From: a virus | Length of the DNA: 45,668 bases | Virus record (IMG/VR): IMGVR_UViG_3300028610_000043 | Coordinates: 1 to 45,668 of that record | Direction: 5' to 3' (one strand) | In this document: positions 22,580-29,795 of the stretch, piece by piece | Numbering within the stretch: position 1 is the first letter of the stretch | Layout: the number at the start of each line of letters is the position of its first letter | Translations under genes and position numbers: made by a program | Notes under the pieces: generated by a model | Database searches by the model: none | Told to the model about the DNA's origin: nothing | The model's input: the letters and a program-made list of their open reading frames with translations, nothing else

Positions 22580-22962
22580 AAGAAAGAAGTCGCTATGGAC
22601 CATTTGAAAGTCATTCTGAATTAAGTCAAAAACTTAAAAAATGTATGGTTAGTCATCATGTGACTAATTGGGAGAAATTACCACCTATTATAAAAGAAGC
22701 TCTTGAAATGATACAACATAAAGTTGCTCGTATACTTAATGGTGACCCAATGTATGGTGATAATTGGCATGATATACAAGGTTATGCAAAACTTGTAGAA
22801 GATTGGATAAATCCTCCAATTACTACAATGCCACCAGACCTTGAAACACCTATACCTATAACAACTGTAATAAATGTAGATTTAGCTGAAGAATGTATTT
22901 GTACAAAATTTACAAAATCATTTCATGGTTGTTGTGTTGAATGTGGAGGTATCGTAATATGA
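22558..22962 (+). CDS. DUF6378-like protein with C-terminal Cys motif
   Basis: The 134-residue product contains TLKERSRYGPFESHSELSQK, then EALEMIQHKVARILNGDPMY, NWHDIQGYAKLVEDW, which is the DUF6378 pattern of phages (RYG-x-F, EAL-x-MI-x-HK, RILNGDP, D-x-W-x-DI-x-GYA). The fold is probably all-helical and may be distantly related to MazG-type proteins. The C-terminus has CICTKFTKSFHGCCVECGG, which could bind zinc. It overlaps the MazG-like gene by 22 bp with GGAG upstream. Function unknown. Confidence 0.72.
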   Translation: MSIDSTLKERSRYGPFESHSELSQKLKKCMVSHHVTNWEKLPPIIKEALEMIQHKVARILNGDPMYGDNWHDIQGYAKLVEDWINPPITTMPPDLETPIPITTVINVDLAEECICTKFTKSFHGCCVECGGIVI

Positions 22963-23414
22963 ATAAGTGGACTAAGCGCTTCATTGCTATAGCTCATGAA
23001 GTTGCTACTTGGAGTAAAGACCCTAAATGTCAAGTTGGATGTGTTATAGTCTCACCTGACAAAAGGCAATTTACTGTTGGTTATAATGGCTTTCCTAAAG
23101 GTATTAAAGATTTAGATGGACGACTAGCAGATCAAGTGTATAAGAATAGTATTACTGTACACGCTGAACTTAATGCTATACTAAATGCTGGTACTAATCT
23201 TGAAGGCTGGACATTATATACTACTAAGCCATTATGCGTAAATTGTGCAGCAGCTGTTATCCAAGCAGGTATAAAAGACATAGTAATGCCAAATGTAGCT
23301 GAAAATAGTGACTGGAAAGCTGAAAATGATGCTGGATATCTGCTTTTAGTTGAAACGGGCTCCAAAATCATCCGTTACGACGTTTTATATTCTAGCCCAG
23401 ACAAACATATCTAA
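22959..23414 (+). CDS. dcd-like: Deoxycytidylate (dCMP) deaminase
   Basis: The 151-residue protein has the zinc deaminase signature: HAE at residues 68-70 and PLCVNC at 91-96, giving zinc ligands His68, Cys93 and Cys96 and catalytic Glu70. VGCVIVSPDKR and GYNGFPKG are typical of dCMP deaminases. It converts dCMP to dUMP for dTMP synthesis. T4 also encodes both a dCMP deaminase and a dCMP hydroxymethylase. I chose the ATG at 22959, which overlaps the previous TGA (ATGA) and has GGAGG upstream, over the in-frame start 18 bp earlier. Confidence 0.9.
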   Translation: MNKWTKRFIAIAHEVATWSKDPKCQVGCVIVSPDKRQFTVGYNGFPKGIKDLDGRLADQVYKNSITVHAELNAILNAGTNLEGWTLYTTKPLCVNCAAAVIQAGIKDIVMPNVAENSDWKAENDAGYLLLVETGSKIIRYDVLYSSPDKHI

Positions 23415-23427
23415 AACTATTTAAATC

Positions 23428-23456
23428 TCCGTCACGGACGACACAGGAGACGAAAA
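23428..23456 (+). promoter_or_regulatory. Repeated leader, copy 2
   Basis: CACAGGAGACGAAAA at 23442-23456 repeats the leader at 11495-11509, and the adjoining bases also largely agree. Here no start codon follows at the right distance; the HNH gene starts 40 bp on with its own GAGG. A tiny frame (ATG 23469, MIKRTIRGSYA) ends within the HNH start. The copy could be the remnant of a gene start displaced by the HNH gene. Confidence 0.5.
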
Positions 23457-23496
23457 TTTACGAAATTGATGATTAAACGTACTATAAGAGGCAGTT

Positions 23497-23970
23497 ATGC
23501 ATAAGATAGAGGATATAAATCATAAACAATTGTATGAACATATAGAAGGTGACAAGTTAGACAAATTATTGTTCTGTGTTTATTGCGGTGACTTGGCTAC
23601 TGAACGTGACCATGTGCCACCTAAGACTAGAATAGACGATTATAGAGCCCAAAGATTAAAGTTTGAATTGTTTATAACAGTGCCTAGCTGTAAACATTGT
23701 AACATTATTTTAGGTGACGAGTTAGACCTATCTATAGTCAGCAGAATAAATAGACTTAAGGAGTACTTAGAGTTAAAGAGGCCTAAAGATAACCCTGTAT
23801 GGACAGTTAACGAACTTATAGAACTCGATTATGCTTTAAGAGAGTCTGTTATACAAAAGTTAAAAGACGAGAAGAATATAGTAAAGAAAATAAAGTATAA
23901 CAAAGGTTTATACGAAGTTTTACAAAACATAAACCTAATATACGAGATTAACTTTGAACTTGATACATAA
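23497..23970 (+). CDS. HNH-like zinc-finger endonuclease
   Basis: The 157-residue protein has CVYC at 27-30, ERDHVPP with Asp38-His39, and SCKHCN with Cys65, Cys68 and Asn69. Two CxxC pairs around DH and a following Asn is the treble-clef HNH arrangement. The remainder (80-157) is a charged helical region that could bind DNA. Free-standing HNH genes in phages are often homing endonucleases or packaging accessories. It is flanked by non-coding leader DNA repeated elsewhere, unlike its tightly overlapping neighbours, which favours an inserted mobile gene. Confidence 0.72.
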   Translation: MHKIEDINHKQLYEHIEGDKLDKLLFCVYCGDLATERDHVPPKTRIDDYRAQRLKFELFITVPSCKHCNIILGDELDLSIVSRINRLKEYLELKRPKDNPVWTVNELIELDYALRESVIQKLKDEKNIVKKIKYNKGLYEVLQNINLIYEINFELDT

Positions 23971-23981
23971 AGGAGTAAATA

Positions 23982-24815
23982 ATGACTATTAAAATCAATA
24001 ATACGGACATCCGTATACGACCCTCTGCAGTTGATACATTCTTTCAATGCAGTTATCAATGGGGTAAGGTATTCTTAGAAGGTATAACGTCCATACCTAA
24101 CAGTAGAGCAGCTATCGGAACAAGTATCCATGCAGCAGCAGAAGTGTATTGGACAGAAGCAATCAAACGAGGAGATAAAGAAGATACTAATTTATCTGCT
24201 CTTATTGATGCAGGAGTTGAAGCTTGGAAAGAAGAAGAACAGAAAGGTATGCGGTATGGAGATGGTGAGAATCAGAATACTTGTACTGCTGAGATTATAA
24301 CTGGTACAAGTACTTTTGTCGATGATATTGTACCATTTTCTAAAATACCTGATGGAGTTGAAAAGTTCTTTACAGTTAAGATAGACCATCAGTTGGTTAC
24401 AGAACTTGGTGGTACTGTAGACTATATTTCTAATACAACTATTGCTGATTTAAAGACTGGTAAACGTAAAGCTTCAGTTAGAAATTATACAACACAACAG
24501 TCTATCTATCGATACTTAGCTCAAGAGAATGGTATTAATGTGCAGAATAACTTAATTCAAAATGTTGTTCTTAAGAAAGTACCCGAAGGTCAAATCTTAG
24601 GTATGCCTACAAACGTCCCACAAGCTAAACATCTGATTAATTCTATGTTAGACACATTAGACTTAGTTCTAATGGATGTAGTACCAGTTGAAACAATCTT
24701 ACGTGGTAATCCTAAATACTATTTATGCTCAGAGAAATATTGTGCATTATATAGTACTTGTCCATTCATTAAAGAAGAAGCACCAGAAGCGGTTAAGCCA
24801 GGAGTGAAGTTATGA
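23982..24815 (+). CDS. PD-(D/E)XK exonuclease with predicted Fe-S cluster (Cas4/RecB-like)
   Basis: The 277-residue protein shows SAVDTFFQCSYQW at the start, GTSIHAAAE near 47, GGTVDYISNTTIADLKTGK near 138-156 (catalytic Asp, then D-x-K), and QQSIYRYLA near 168. This is the RecB-type PD-(D/E)XK nuclease. Cys23 plus Cys249, Cys254 and Cys260 match the four cysteines that hold a 4Fe-4S cluster in Cas4 and AddB-type nucleases. It probably processes DNA ends in recombination or degrades host DNA. It starts 11 bp after the HNH gene with AAGGAG and overlaps the next by 4 bp. Confidence 0.85.
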   Translation: MTIKINNTDIRIRPSAVDTFFQCSYQWGKVFLEGITSIPNSRAAIGTSIHAAAEVYWTEAIKRGDKEDTNLSALIDAGVEAWKEEEQKGMRYGDGENQNTCTAEIITGTSTFVDDIVPFSKIPDGVEKFFTVKIDHQLVTELGGTVDYISNTTIADLKTGKRKASVRNYTTQQSIYRYLAQENGINVQNNLIQNVVLKKVPEGQILGMPTNVPQAKHLINSMLDTLDLVLMDVVPVETILRGNPKYYLCSEKYCALYSTCPFIKEEAPEAVKPGVKL

Positions 24816-25081
24816 TACATGCAAGAGAAGACTATAATCGAATACAAGACCCTGCTAATAGAATTGGTGAAGATGAACCAGTATTTCTTATTAGAGCTAA
24901 AGATATATCAGCGGTAGAAACTCTAGAATGTTGGATAAGAGCTAATGAGGCTAATGGAGGAGACCCAGTATTAAGTAATTTAGTTAGAGACCATAGAGAC
25001 CTTATGATATATTGGCAAGATAAGAATGGTCGTAAACCTGCAGATATAACACCTTCTCAAGTAATAGGAGAATTAGAATGA
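24812..25081 (+). CDS. Conserved hypothetical phage protein, 89 residues
   Basis: The protein includes RIQDPANRIGEDEPVFLIRA, DISAVETLECWIRANEANGG and VRDHRDLMIYWQDKNG. From memory, similar small proteins with RIQDP and DEPVFLLRA occur in many phages near recombination genes, without known function. Mixed alpha/beta, no membrane part. It is linked by 4-bp overlaps to the nuclease before and the protein after it. Confidence 0.7.
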   Translation: MIHAREDYNRIQDPANRIGEDEPVFLIRAKDISAVETLECWIRANEANGGDPVLSNLVRDHRDLMIYWQDKNGRKPADITPSQVIGELE

Positions 25082-25524
25082 AAATTAACTATGACTTATA
25101 TGTAATTGCAAAACCTAATCCATCTTTTGGATTAGTAGAAACTGAAGGTCCTTTTGTTTATACTGTATGGAATACTGATATTAATGATGTAGATAAAAAC
25201 TATATATTAGTGTATACTCAACCTGGAATGAGTTTAGATATACCTGATAGTATAGATATGGTGAGTAAAGCAATAGAATCTTTTGAAGATGCCAAAGAAA
25301 AACTACAAGCTGAATATCATGTAAAGAAAACAGAAATTGAAGATAAGATATCAAAACTTTTAGCTATTGAGCATAAACCTGAAAAGCCTATAAATAGTCC
25401 CAGACAATTAGGTATACAAGCTTATAATGAAGGTAAAACTTCTTCAGATAATCCATATATTGTTAATACACTAGACCATGATGCTTGGGCTCAAGGTTGG
25501 TGTGACATGGATATTCCCTTTTGA
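25078..25524 (+). CDS. Protein with C-terminal ribosome modulation factor-like motif
   Basis: The 148-residue protein has a beta-like N-terminal part (1-60), a charged helix (residues about 68-100), and a C-terminal segment LGIQAYNEGKTSSDNPYIVN followed by DAWAQGWCDM. The G-x-x-A-x-x-G, NPY and W-x-x-GW spacing resembles ribosome modulation factor and CrpP-like proteins. It could bind ribosomal RNA or act in host take-over, which is inference from the motif alone. Its TGA overlaps the TTG start of the helicase. Confidence 0.6.
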   Translation: MKINYDLYVIAKPNPSFGLVETEGPFVYTVWNTDINDVDKNYILVYTQPGMSLDIPDSIDMVSKAIESFEDAKEKLQAEYHVKKTEIEDKISKLLAIEHKPEKPINSPRQLGIQAYNEGKTSSDNPYIVNTLDHDAWAQGWCDMDIPF

Positions 25525-26765
25525 AGCCTTGGGCACATCAAAGCGAGTTAAGCAAAGAAATTATTCCAATCATAAAGGAGCATATGATTGCTTATCTCGC
25601 ATGGGAAGAACGCACAGGTAAAAGTTTTACTGCTTTATTAGTAGCAGAAGATATTAAAGTAAAAGACGTTCTAATAATAACTAAGAAGAAAGCATTAAAA
25701 GACTGGAGAACTTTACTTAAAGAAGCAGACTTAACTAAGAATTATAAGCTTATTAATTATCATCAAGCTTGGAAACTGTGCGGTAACTATGACCTCATTA
25801 TATTAGATGAGGCTCATAACTATCTTTCAGCATATCCTAAGATTGGTGCTACAGCTGAGCAGTTAAAAGAACACCGTAAGAATGGTACTTATAATAAGAG
25901 TATATATGATGCAGTTAAAAGGTTAGCTAAAGATAAACCATTATTATACTTATCAGCTACTCCATATGCTCAAGGTCCTCAATTACTGTATCATCAGTTT
26001 TCTGTTAGTACTTGGTCACCTTGGAATAAATACAGTACTTTCTATAATTGGTTTAGAACTTATGGTGAACCTTATACAATTGAATTAAGAGGTAGGGAGG
26101 TAAATCAATATGATAGGTGTCACGTTGACATGGTTGTTGCTTGTTGCGAGCATCTTTTTATTACTAAAACGAGAGCAGAACTGTCCTTCGAACATGAACC
26201 GGTGGATGTTATGCATAGCATTAGTCTTTCTTCTAATACTAGAGCAATATACAATGAGCTTATAGAACATGATATGGCTTTTATTGATGAACTGCCTGAA
26301 CCTCTTATCTGTGATACTACAACTAAACTAAGATATGCTCTGCATATGCTAGAAGGTGGTGTAGCTAAGTTAGATAAGCGATATTTTACATTATCTAATA
26401 CAGAGAAGATTGATTATATTAAAGATAAGTGGGGAGACCATAAAGACTTAGTTATAATGTACAACTATATTGAAGAGCAGAACAAACTACGTGACCATTT
26501 TGAGCATGCTACTATATTACAAGCAACAAGTTTCTCTGAAGGTGTAGACCTCAGTATGTATAAGAATATGGTTATATACAGTCAAGACTTTAGTACAGCA
26601 AGACATACACAAAGGCGAGCTAGACAATGTAATATGAATAGAAAAGAACCTATTAATATACATCATCTATTAGTTAAGAAAGCAGCTAGTTCACAAGTAT
26701 TTAAAACAGTATCAGTTAACAAGAAAAACTTTGTTGACTCAGTATTCGAAAGGGTAACAATATGA
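25521..26765 (+). CDS. Superfamily 2 DNA helicase
   Basis: The 414-residue protein has the SF2 motifs: EERTGKS with Lys34 (motif I), LDEAH at 95-99 (motif II), YLSATP (motif III), and QRRARQCN near the C-terminus (motif VI). The first residues KPWAHQ act as the Q-motif-like element. The length fits the compact phage SNF2/UvsW-like helicases, which remodel forks or recombination intermediates. The start seems to be TTG at 25521 overlapping the upstream TGA; there is no strong SD, so translation is probably coupled. Confidence 0.85.
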   Translation: MKPWAHQSELSKEIIPIIKEHMIAYLAWEERTGKSFTALLVAEDIKVKDVLIITKKKALKDWRTLLKEADLTKNYKLINYHQAWKLCGNYDLIILDEAHNYLSAYPKIGATAEQLKEHRKNGTYNKSIYDAVKRLAKDKPLLYLSATPYAQGPQLLYHQFSVSTWSPWNKYSTFYNWFRTYGEPYTIELRGREVNQYDRCHVDMVVACCEHLFITKTRAELSFEHEPVDVMHSISLSSNTRAIYNELIEHDMAFIDELPEPLICDTTTKLRYALHMLEGGVAKLDKRYFTLSNTEKIDYIKDKWGDHKDLVIMYNYIEEQNKLRDHFEHATILQATSFSEGVDLSMYKNMVIYSQDFSTARHTQRRARQCNMNRKEPINIHHLLVKKAASSQVFKTVSVNKKNFVDSVFERVTI

Positions 26766-27202
26766 AAAAAGTACAACAAAAAGAAGTCAGTAAAACTACA
26801 GGTGATTGTATGAGAGCTGCAATAGCTAGTGTATTAGAACTTGAACTTGAAGCTGTACCACATTTAACTAAAACACCTGAAATTAAATGGTTTTCTGTAA
26901 TGTATTACTTTTTAGTTTCTTATGAATATCTTTATTGTGGTATGTGGTATCCTAATCAGAGTAAACGGAAACTATTAAAACGTAATTCGTTCAATGGATT
27001 CTACTTAGCTTCAGTAAATAGTAGAACATATGAAGGAATTACTCATATGGTTATAATAAACAAAGATTGTAAAGTAATACATGACCCTCATCCATCTAAA
27101 GCCTGGCAAGACGAACAATTAATAGGTAATAAAGATTTTAATAGTGCATATAAATTTAAGAAAATGAATAGTACAGATAAAAACTATTGGCATTACTTAT
27201 AG
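26762..27202 (+). CDS. Papain/C39-like cysteine peptidase-fold protein
   Basis: The 146-residue product starts with KTTGDCMRAAIASVLELELE, giving a Cys (16) at the start of a helix, and later has THMVIINKDCKVIHDPHPSK with His95 and Asp108. A helix-leading Cys followed by H-x-V and a D-P-H-P motif resembles peptidase C39-like or papain-like proteins; I recall similar phage proteins ending in DPHPSG. It may cleave a host or phage protein or a peptide. Activity is unproven. It overlaps the helicase by 4 bp. Confidence 0.6.
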   Translation: MKKVQQKEVSKTTGDCMRAAIASVLELELEAVPHLTKTPEIKWFSVMYYFLVSYEYLYCGMWYPNQSKRKLLKRNSFNGFYLASVNSRTYEGITHMVIINKDCKVIHDPHPSKAWQDEQLIGNKDFNSAYKFKKMNSTDKNYWHYL

Positions 27203-27211
27203 GAGTATAAT

Positions 27212-28045
27212 ATGATTCCGATGAAACCACACCGTAAAGTACCTGAACTTGACACTTTAGAATATCCATTATTAGCATCACCTAAACTTGATGGTATTCG
27301 TTGTGTTAATGTTGATGGTGTCCCTTTATCATATGAACAAAAACCTATACCTAATAGATTTATAACAGATATGTTATTAAGACTATTAAAATACTATGAT
27401 TTAGATGGTGAACTTATGATTGATGGTGATTTTAATCAAGTGCAATCAGTTGTTATGAGTTTTAATCATTTAGAAGAAGAAAAGTTCTATTTAAATGTTT
27501 TTGATAATTTTGCTTGGCCTAATAAACCTTTTTATCACAGATTAGAAAGTGCAAGAAGAATAGTTAATATTATTGATAGTAGACATGTAAGATTTGTTGA
27601 GCATATACTTATTCATAATCCTAAAGATTTACAAAAATACTGGGAATTACAAGTTGACAAAGGCTATGAAGGTGTAGTTACTAGAGCTGTTAATGGTATT
27701 TATAAATTCGGTCGTAGTACTATTAAAGAAGGTTATGCTCGTAAGCTAAAGCATTTTGATGATGATGAAGGACTTATTATTGGTTATGAAGAACTTATGC
27801 ATAATCTCGATACTTCTACTAATAAGTTAGAAAATCAACTTCCTGGAGATACTTTGGGTGCTTTGATATTATCATGGCAAGGTAAGACAGTTAAAGTAGG
27901 TTCAGGTTTTAGTGCAGAAGAACGAGCAAGATTGTGGGCAATTCGTAATGACTTATGTGGTCAGCGGGCTACATTTAAGTTCCAAGGCGTTAGTCGTTAT
28001 GACATCCCACGTTTTCCAGTATATAAAGCAATAAGGAGAGACTAA
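27212..28045 (+). CDS. ATP-dependent DNA ligase
   Basis: The 277-residue enzyme carries motif I SPKLDGIR with adenylated Lys25, LDGELMI (motif III-like) near residue 67, EGVVTR (motif IV) near 153, and ARKLKHFDDDEGLIIGY (motif V) near 180. An OB-fold follows (LGALILSWQGKTVKVGSGFS). At 277 residues it is shorter than T7 ligase, like the minimal ATP-dependent phage ligases. It seals nicks in replicated DNA. AGGAG precedes the ATG, and the stop overlaps the next ATG (TAATG). Confidence 0.9.
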   Translation: MIPMKPHRKVPELDTLEYPLLASPKLDGIRCVNVDGVPLSYEQKPIPNRFITDMLLRLLKYYDLDGELMIDGDFNQVQSVVMSFNHLEEEKFYLNVFDNFAWPNKPFYHRLESARRIVNIIDSRHVRFVEHILIHNPKDLQKYWELQVDKGYEGVVTRAVNGIYKFGRSTIKEGYARKLKHFDDDEGLIIGYEELMHNLDTSTNKLENQLPGDTLGALILSWQGKTVKVGSGFSAEERARLWAIRNDLCGQRATFKFQGVSRYDIPRFPVYKAIRRD

Positions 28046-28293
28046 TGACTGCTACTATAACAGAAATAATTCCAAGAAATAGACCAGACTGGTTTAATAA
28101 AGCTATGGAAAATGGTAATGTATTTACTGAAACAATAGAACGAGATAAAATGCTTATAGCAATTTGGGAAGCTGCTACTGACTATAGAATGGTAGAAGAT
28201 AATGAAGAATTTGCTGAAGGACTTGGAAGTTTAGAATTCTTAAAATGCAAATTAGACAAGGCAATAGCAAATTGGGAAGAGTCTGATGATTAG
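28045..28293 (+). CDS. Hypothetical acidic protein, 82 residues
   Basis: The product starts MTATITEIIPRNRPDWFNKA and is mostly helical and acidic (DNEEFAEGLGSLEFLKCKLD), ending NWEESDD. No family is recognised. Position between ligase and the small GGWLV protein, with TAATG coupling to the ligase, supports it being a gene. It has no membrane segment or Cys motif. Confidence 0.6.
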   Translation: MTATITEIIPRNRPDWFNKAMENGNVFTETIERDKMLIAIWEAATDYRMVEDNEEFAEGLGSLEFLKCKLDKAIANWEESDD

Positions 28294-28342
28294 ACTTGCT
28301 ATAGCAATGATAAAGTATAACCCAGTAAAGAAGGAGAATAAA

Positions 28343-28474
28343 ATGAAATGGGAAAGAATTGATATTGAAACTAAGCGAGCTAAGATTACTGGAGGTTGGC
28401 TTGTAAAGACTGGACCTTGGTGGAGTAGGTCTATATGCTTTGTAGCAGACAATGTACATAAGTGGAAATTATGA
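28343..28474 (+). CDS. Small protein with GGWLV motif, 43 residues
   Basis: From ATG 28343 the frame reads MKWERIDIETKRAKITGGWL and continues to NVHKWKL. AAGGAG lies six bases upstream, which decides this start over an in-frame ATG 57 bp earlier overlapping the previous gene. The pattern (W-E-x-I, GGWLV, ICFV-x-D-x-H-x-W) is familiar from short phage proteins of unknown function. The stop overlaps the VRR-NUC start (ATGA). Confidence 0.62.
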   Translation: MKWERIDIETKRAKITGGWLVKTGPWWSRSICFVADNVHKWKL

Positions 28475-28752
28475 GTGAAGCTAAAGAACAATCTAAAGTT
28501 CTTAAGTGGCTTAAAGAAAATGGCTATTGGGCATTCAAGACTATAGTATGCAATCGTAAAGGTATTATGGATATTATATGTTGTTCACCTAAAGGTCAGT
28601 TTATTGGTATTGAGATGAAGTTTGGAAGTAACAAGTGTTCTAAGCTTCAAGGCTGGAATATAATGGAAGTAGTTAAACGCGGTGGTATTGCGTTCGCTGC
28701 TTGGAGTTTACAAGACGTTAAAAAACAGTTGGAGAAAGAAAATGACTACTAA
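28471..28752 (+). CDS. VRR-NUC domain nuclease
   Basis: The 93-residue protein is a single VRR-NUC type PD-(D/E)XK domain. RKGIMDII gives the catalytic Asp34, FIGIEMKFG gives Glu48 and Lys50, and QSKVLKWLKENG is the first helix; a C-terminal VVKRGGIAFAAWSLQDVKK matches the family's final strand and helix. Stand-alone phage VRR-NUC proteins act as Holliday-junction or branched-DNA nucleases. The start is taken at 28471 because of ATGA overlap with the previous gene. Confidence 0.85.
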   Translation: MSEAKEQSKVLKWLKENGYWAFKTIVCNRKGIMDIICCSPKGQFIGIEMKFGSNKCSKLQGWNIMEVVKRGGIAFAAWSLQDVKKQLEKENDY

Positions 28753-29134
28753 AGTTATAGTTCATTGTAGTGACTCACCTGATAACAGGGCTGATATAGA
28801 TGCTGAAGAAATACACCGTTGGCATACAAAACGGCGTTGGAGTGGTATTGGCTATCATTATGTAATTAAACGAGATGGTATTCTTGAAAATGGAAGACCT
28901 GAATATTGGACTGGAGCTCATGTAAGAAGTCATAATAAAGATTCAATAGGTATATGTATGATTGGTCGTGAACGATTCACCACGGAGCAATTTGATACGT
29001 TATTTGACTTAATTCAAGACTTAAATAGACGACATTTAGGAATATCGTTATTTAGTCATTTTGAATTGGATGATAGAAAAACATGCCCTAACTTTGATGC
29101 TAGAGCATGGTACGAAAAAAGACTTAGTAAATAG
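28742..29134 (+). CDS. N-acetylmuramoyl-L-alanine amidase (T7 lysozyme-like endolysin)
   Basis: The 130-residue enzyme follows T7 gp3.5 closely: VIVHCSDSP with zinc ligand His8, GIGYHYVIKRDG, a SIGICMIG strand, then SHFELDDRKTCPNF with His106, Lys113 and Cys115 as the remaining zinc ligands and catalytic Lys. It cleaves the amide bond between muramic acid and L-alanine in peptidoglycan to lyse the host. T7 lysozyme also binds T7 RNA polymerase, but no such polymerase is present here. No signal peptide, so a holin is needed. It is the last gene of the rightward arm. Confidence 0.93.
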   Translation: MTTKVIVHCSDSPDNRADIDAEEIHRWHTKRRWSGIGYHYVIKRDGILENGRPEYWTGAHVRSHNKDSIGICMIGRERFTTEQFDTLFDLIQDLNRRHLGISLFSHFELDDRKTCPNFDARAWYEKRLSK

Positions 29135-29147
29135 GTTGTTTAGAAGG

Positions 29148-29183
29148 AGTCTTCTTTCTAGAAGACTTCTTTTTCTTTTTAAC
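29148..29183 (+). terminator. Rho-independent terminator ending the rightward arm
   Basis: AGTCTTCT (29148-29155) and AGAAGACT (29160-29167) pair perfectly with a TTCT loop, followed by TCTTTTTCTTTTT. It lies 13 bp after the amidase stop at the point where the two arms converge. In the leftward direction the stem is not followed by T. Confidence 0.88.
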
Positions 29184-29185
29184 TG

Positions 29186-29593
29186 TCATATATTTTTACC
29201 TGCCCAAAAAGCAGGTCCTCCCCATTCTTGTACAGCCCAATAATACTTACTTGCTCTACGTCTCATTAAGGCTGTTGGTTTCCACCATTTATGTGATTGT
29301 GTGTCAATTATTCGAACCATATTATTACGCATAACTCTATCAGCTTCATCTTTATCTTCTACAGTTCTACCTTCATTATACATAAAATCATGTATATGAC
29401 AAGCATAACCAATATAAGTACCATAAATTTTATCTGGTACAAAATCAAACTTAGCATTAGCTGCACCACAACCATTACATATTTCCATAAGAACAGTAAT
29501 AGGTGAATTAAGAAATGAAGCAGGTGCAAATAATTTACCTTGTGTAGCTAATAATTTAGCTTTAATAATTTGAGCTTCTTGTTTAGTGTCCAT
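29186..29593 (-). CDS. Phospholipase A2-like fold protein
   Basis: The 135-residue protein contains NGCGAANAKFDFVPDKIYGT, then YACHIHDFMYNEG with the PLA2-type His68-Asp69 pair after Cys65, then DEADRVMRNNM with a second Asp, and ends GGPAFWAGKN. This C-x-x-HD-x-x-Y plus later Asp arrangement resembles secreted phospholipase A2 and the PLA2-like proteins I remember from other phages. It is last in the leftward operon, next to a lipoprotein, so roles in lysis, membrane damage or entry are possible. Catalysis is not shown. Confidence 0.62.
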   Translation of the reverse strand: MDTKQEAQIIKAKLLATQGKLFAPASFLNSPITVLMEICNGCGAANAKFDFVPDKIYGTYIGYACHIHDFMYNEGRTVEDKDEADRVMRNNMVRIIDTQSHKWWKPTALMRRRASKYYWAVQEWGGPAFWAGKNI

Positions 29594-29795
29594 TAATTAA
29601 TACATCCACTACTGTACAAGCTGGTACCCAAGCAGGGTCTATTAAATGTATAGAAAACAAAATAATTGCTCTTTCACTTGCTTTTTCTTCTGTACAATAG
29701 TTCTGTTTTAATTCTATAACACTTCTTGTAATATCACCAAACTGATAATTTGCACAGCTAGTTAAAGCTAAGCATAATATTAATGCTTTAAACAT
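29583..29795 (-). CDS. Small lipoprotein, possible outer-membrane spanin
   Basis: The 70-residue product starts MFKALILCLALTSCANYQFG: a short hydrophobic signal and a lipobox LTSC with Cys14 as the lipidation site. The mature part is about 57 residues with two further Cys. It would be anchored in the outer or inner membrane leaflet. Being next to the PLA2-like gene and near the lysis end of the operon suggests a lysis role such as o-spanin or u-spanin, but it has neither the Pro-rich Rz1 look nor a C-terminal membrane helix. Overlaps its neighbour by 11 bp. Confidence 0.7.
   Translation of the reverse strand: MFKALILCLALTSCANYQFGDITRSVIELKQNYCTEEKASERAIILFSIHLIDPAWVPACTVVDVLINGH

Noticed and set aside
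7141-29134. Phage-encoded RNA polymerase or sigma factor
   Set aside because: No long frame carries single-subunit polymerase motifs, and the multi-HTH protein lacks sigma region 2. Host-type promoters are present instead.
29195-29214. Leftward terminator at ACCTGC/GCAGGT
   Set aside because: It is within the last codons of the PLA2-like gene, and on the minus strand it is followed by A rather than T.
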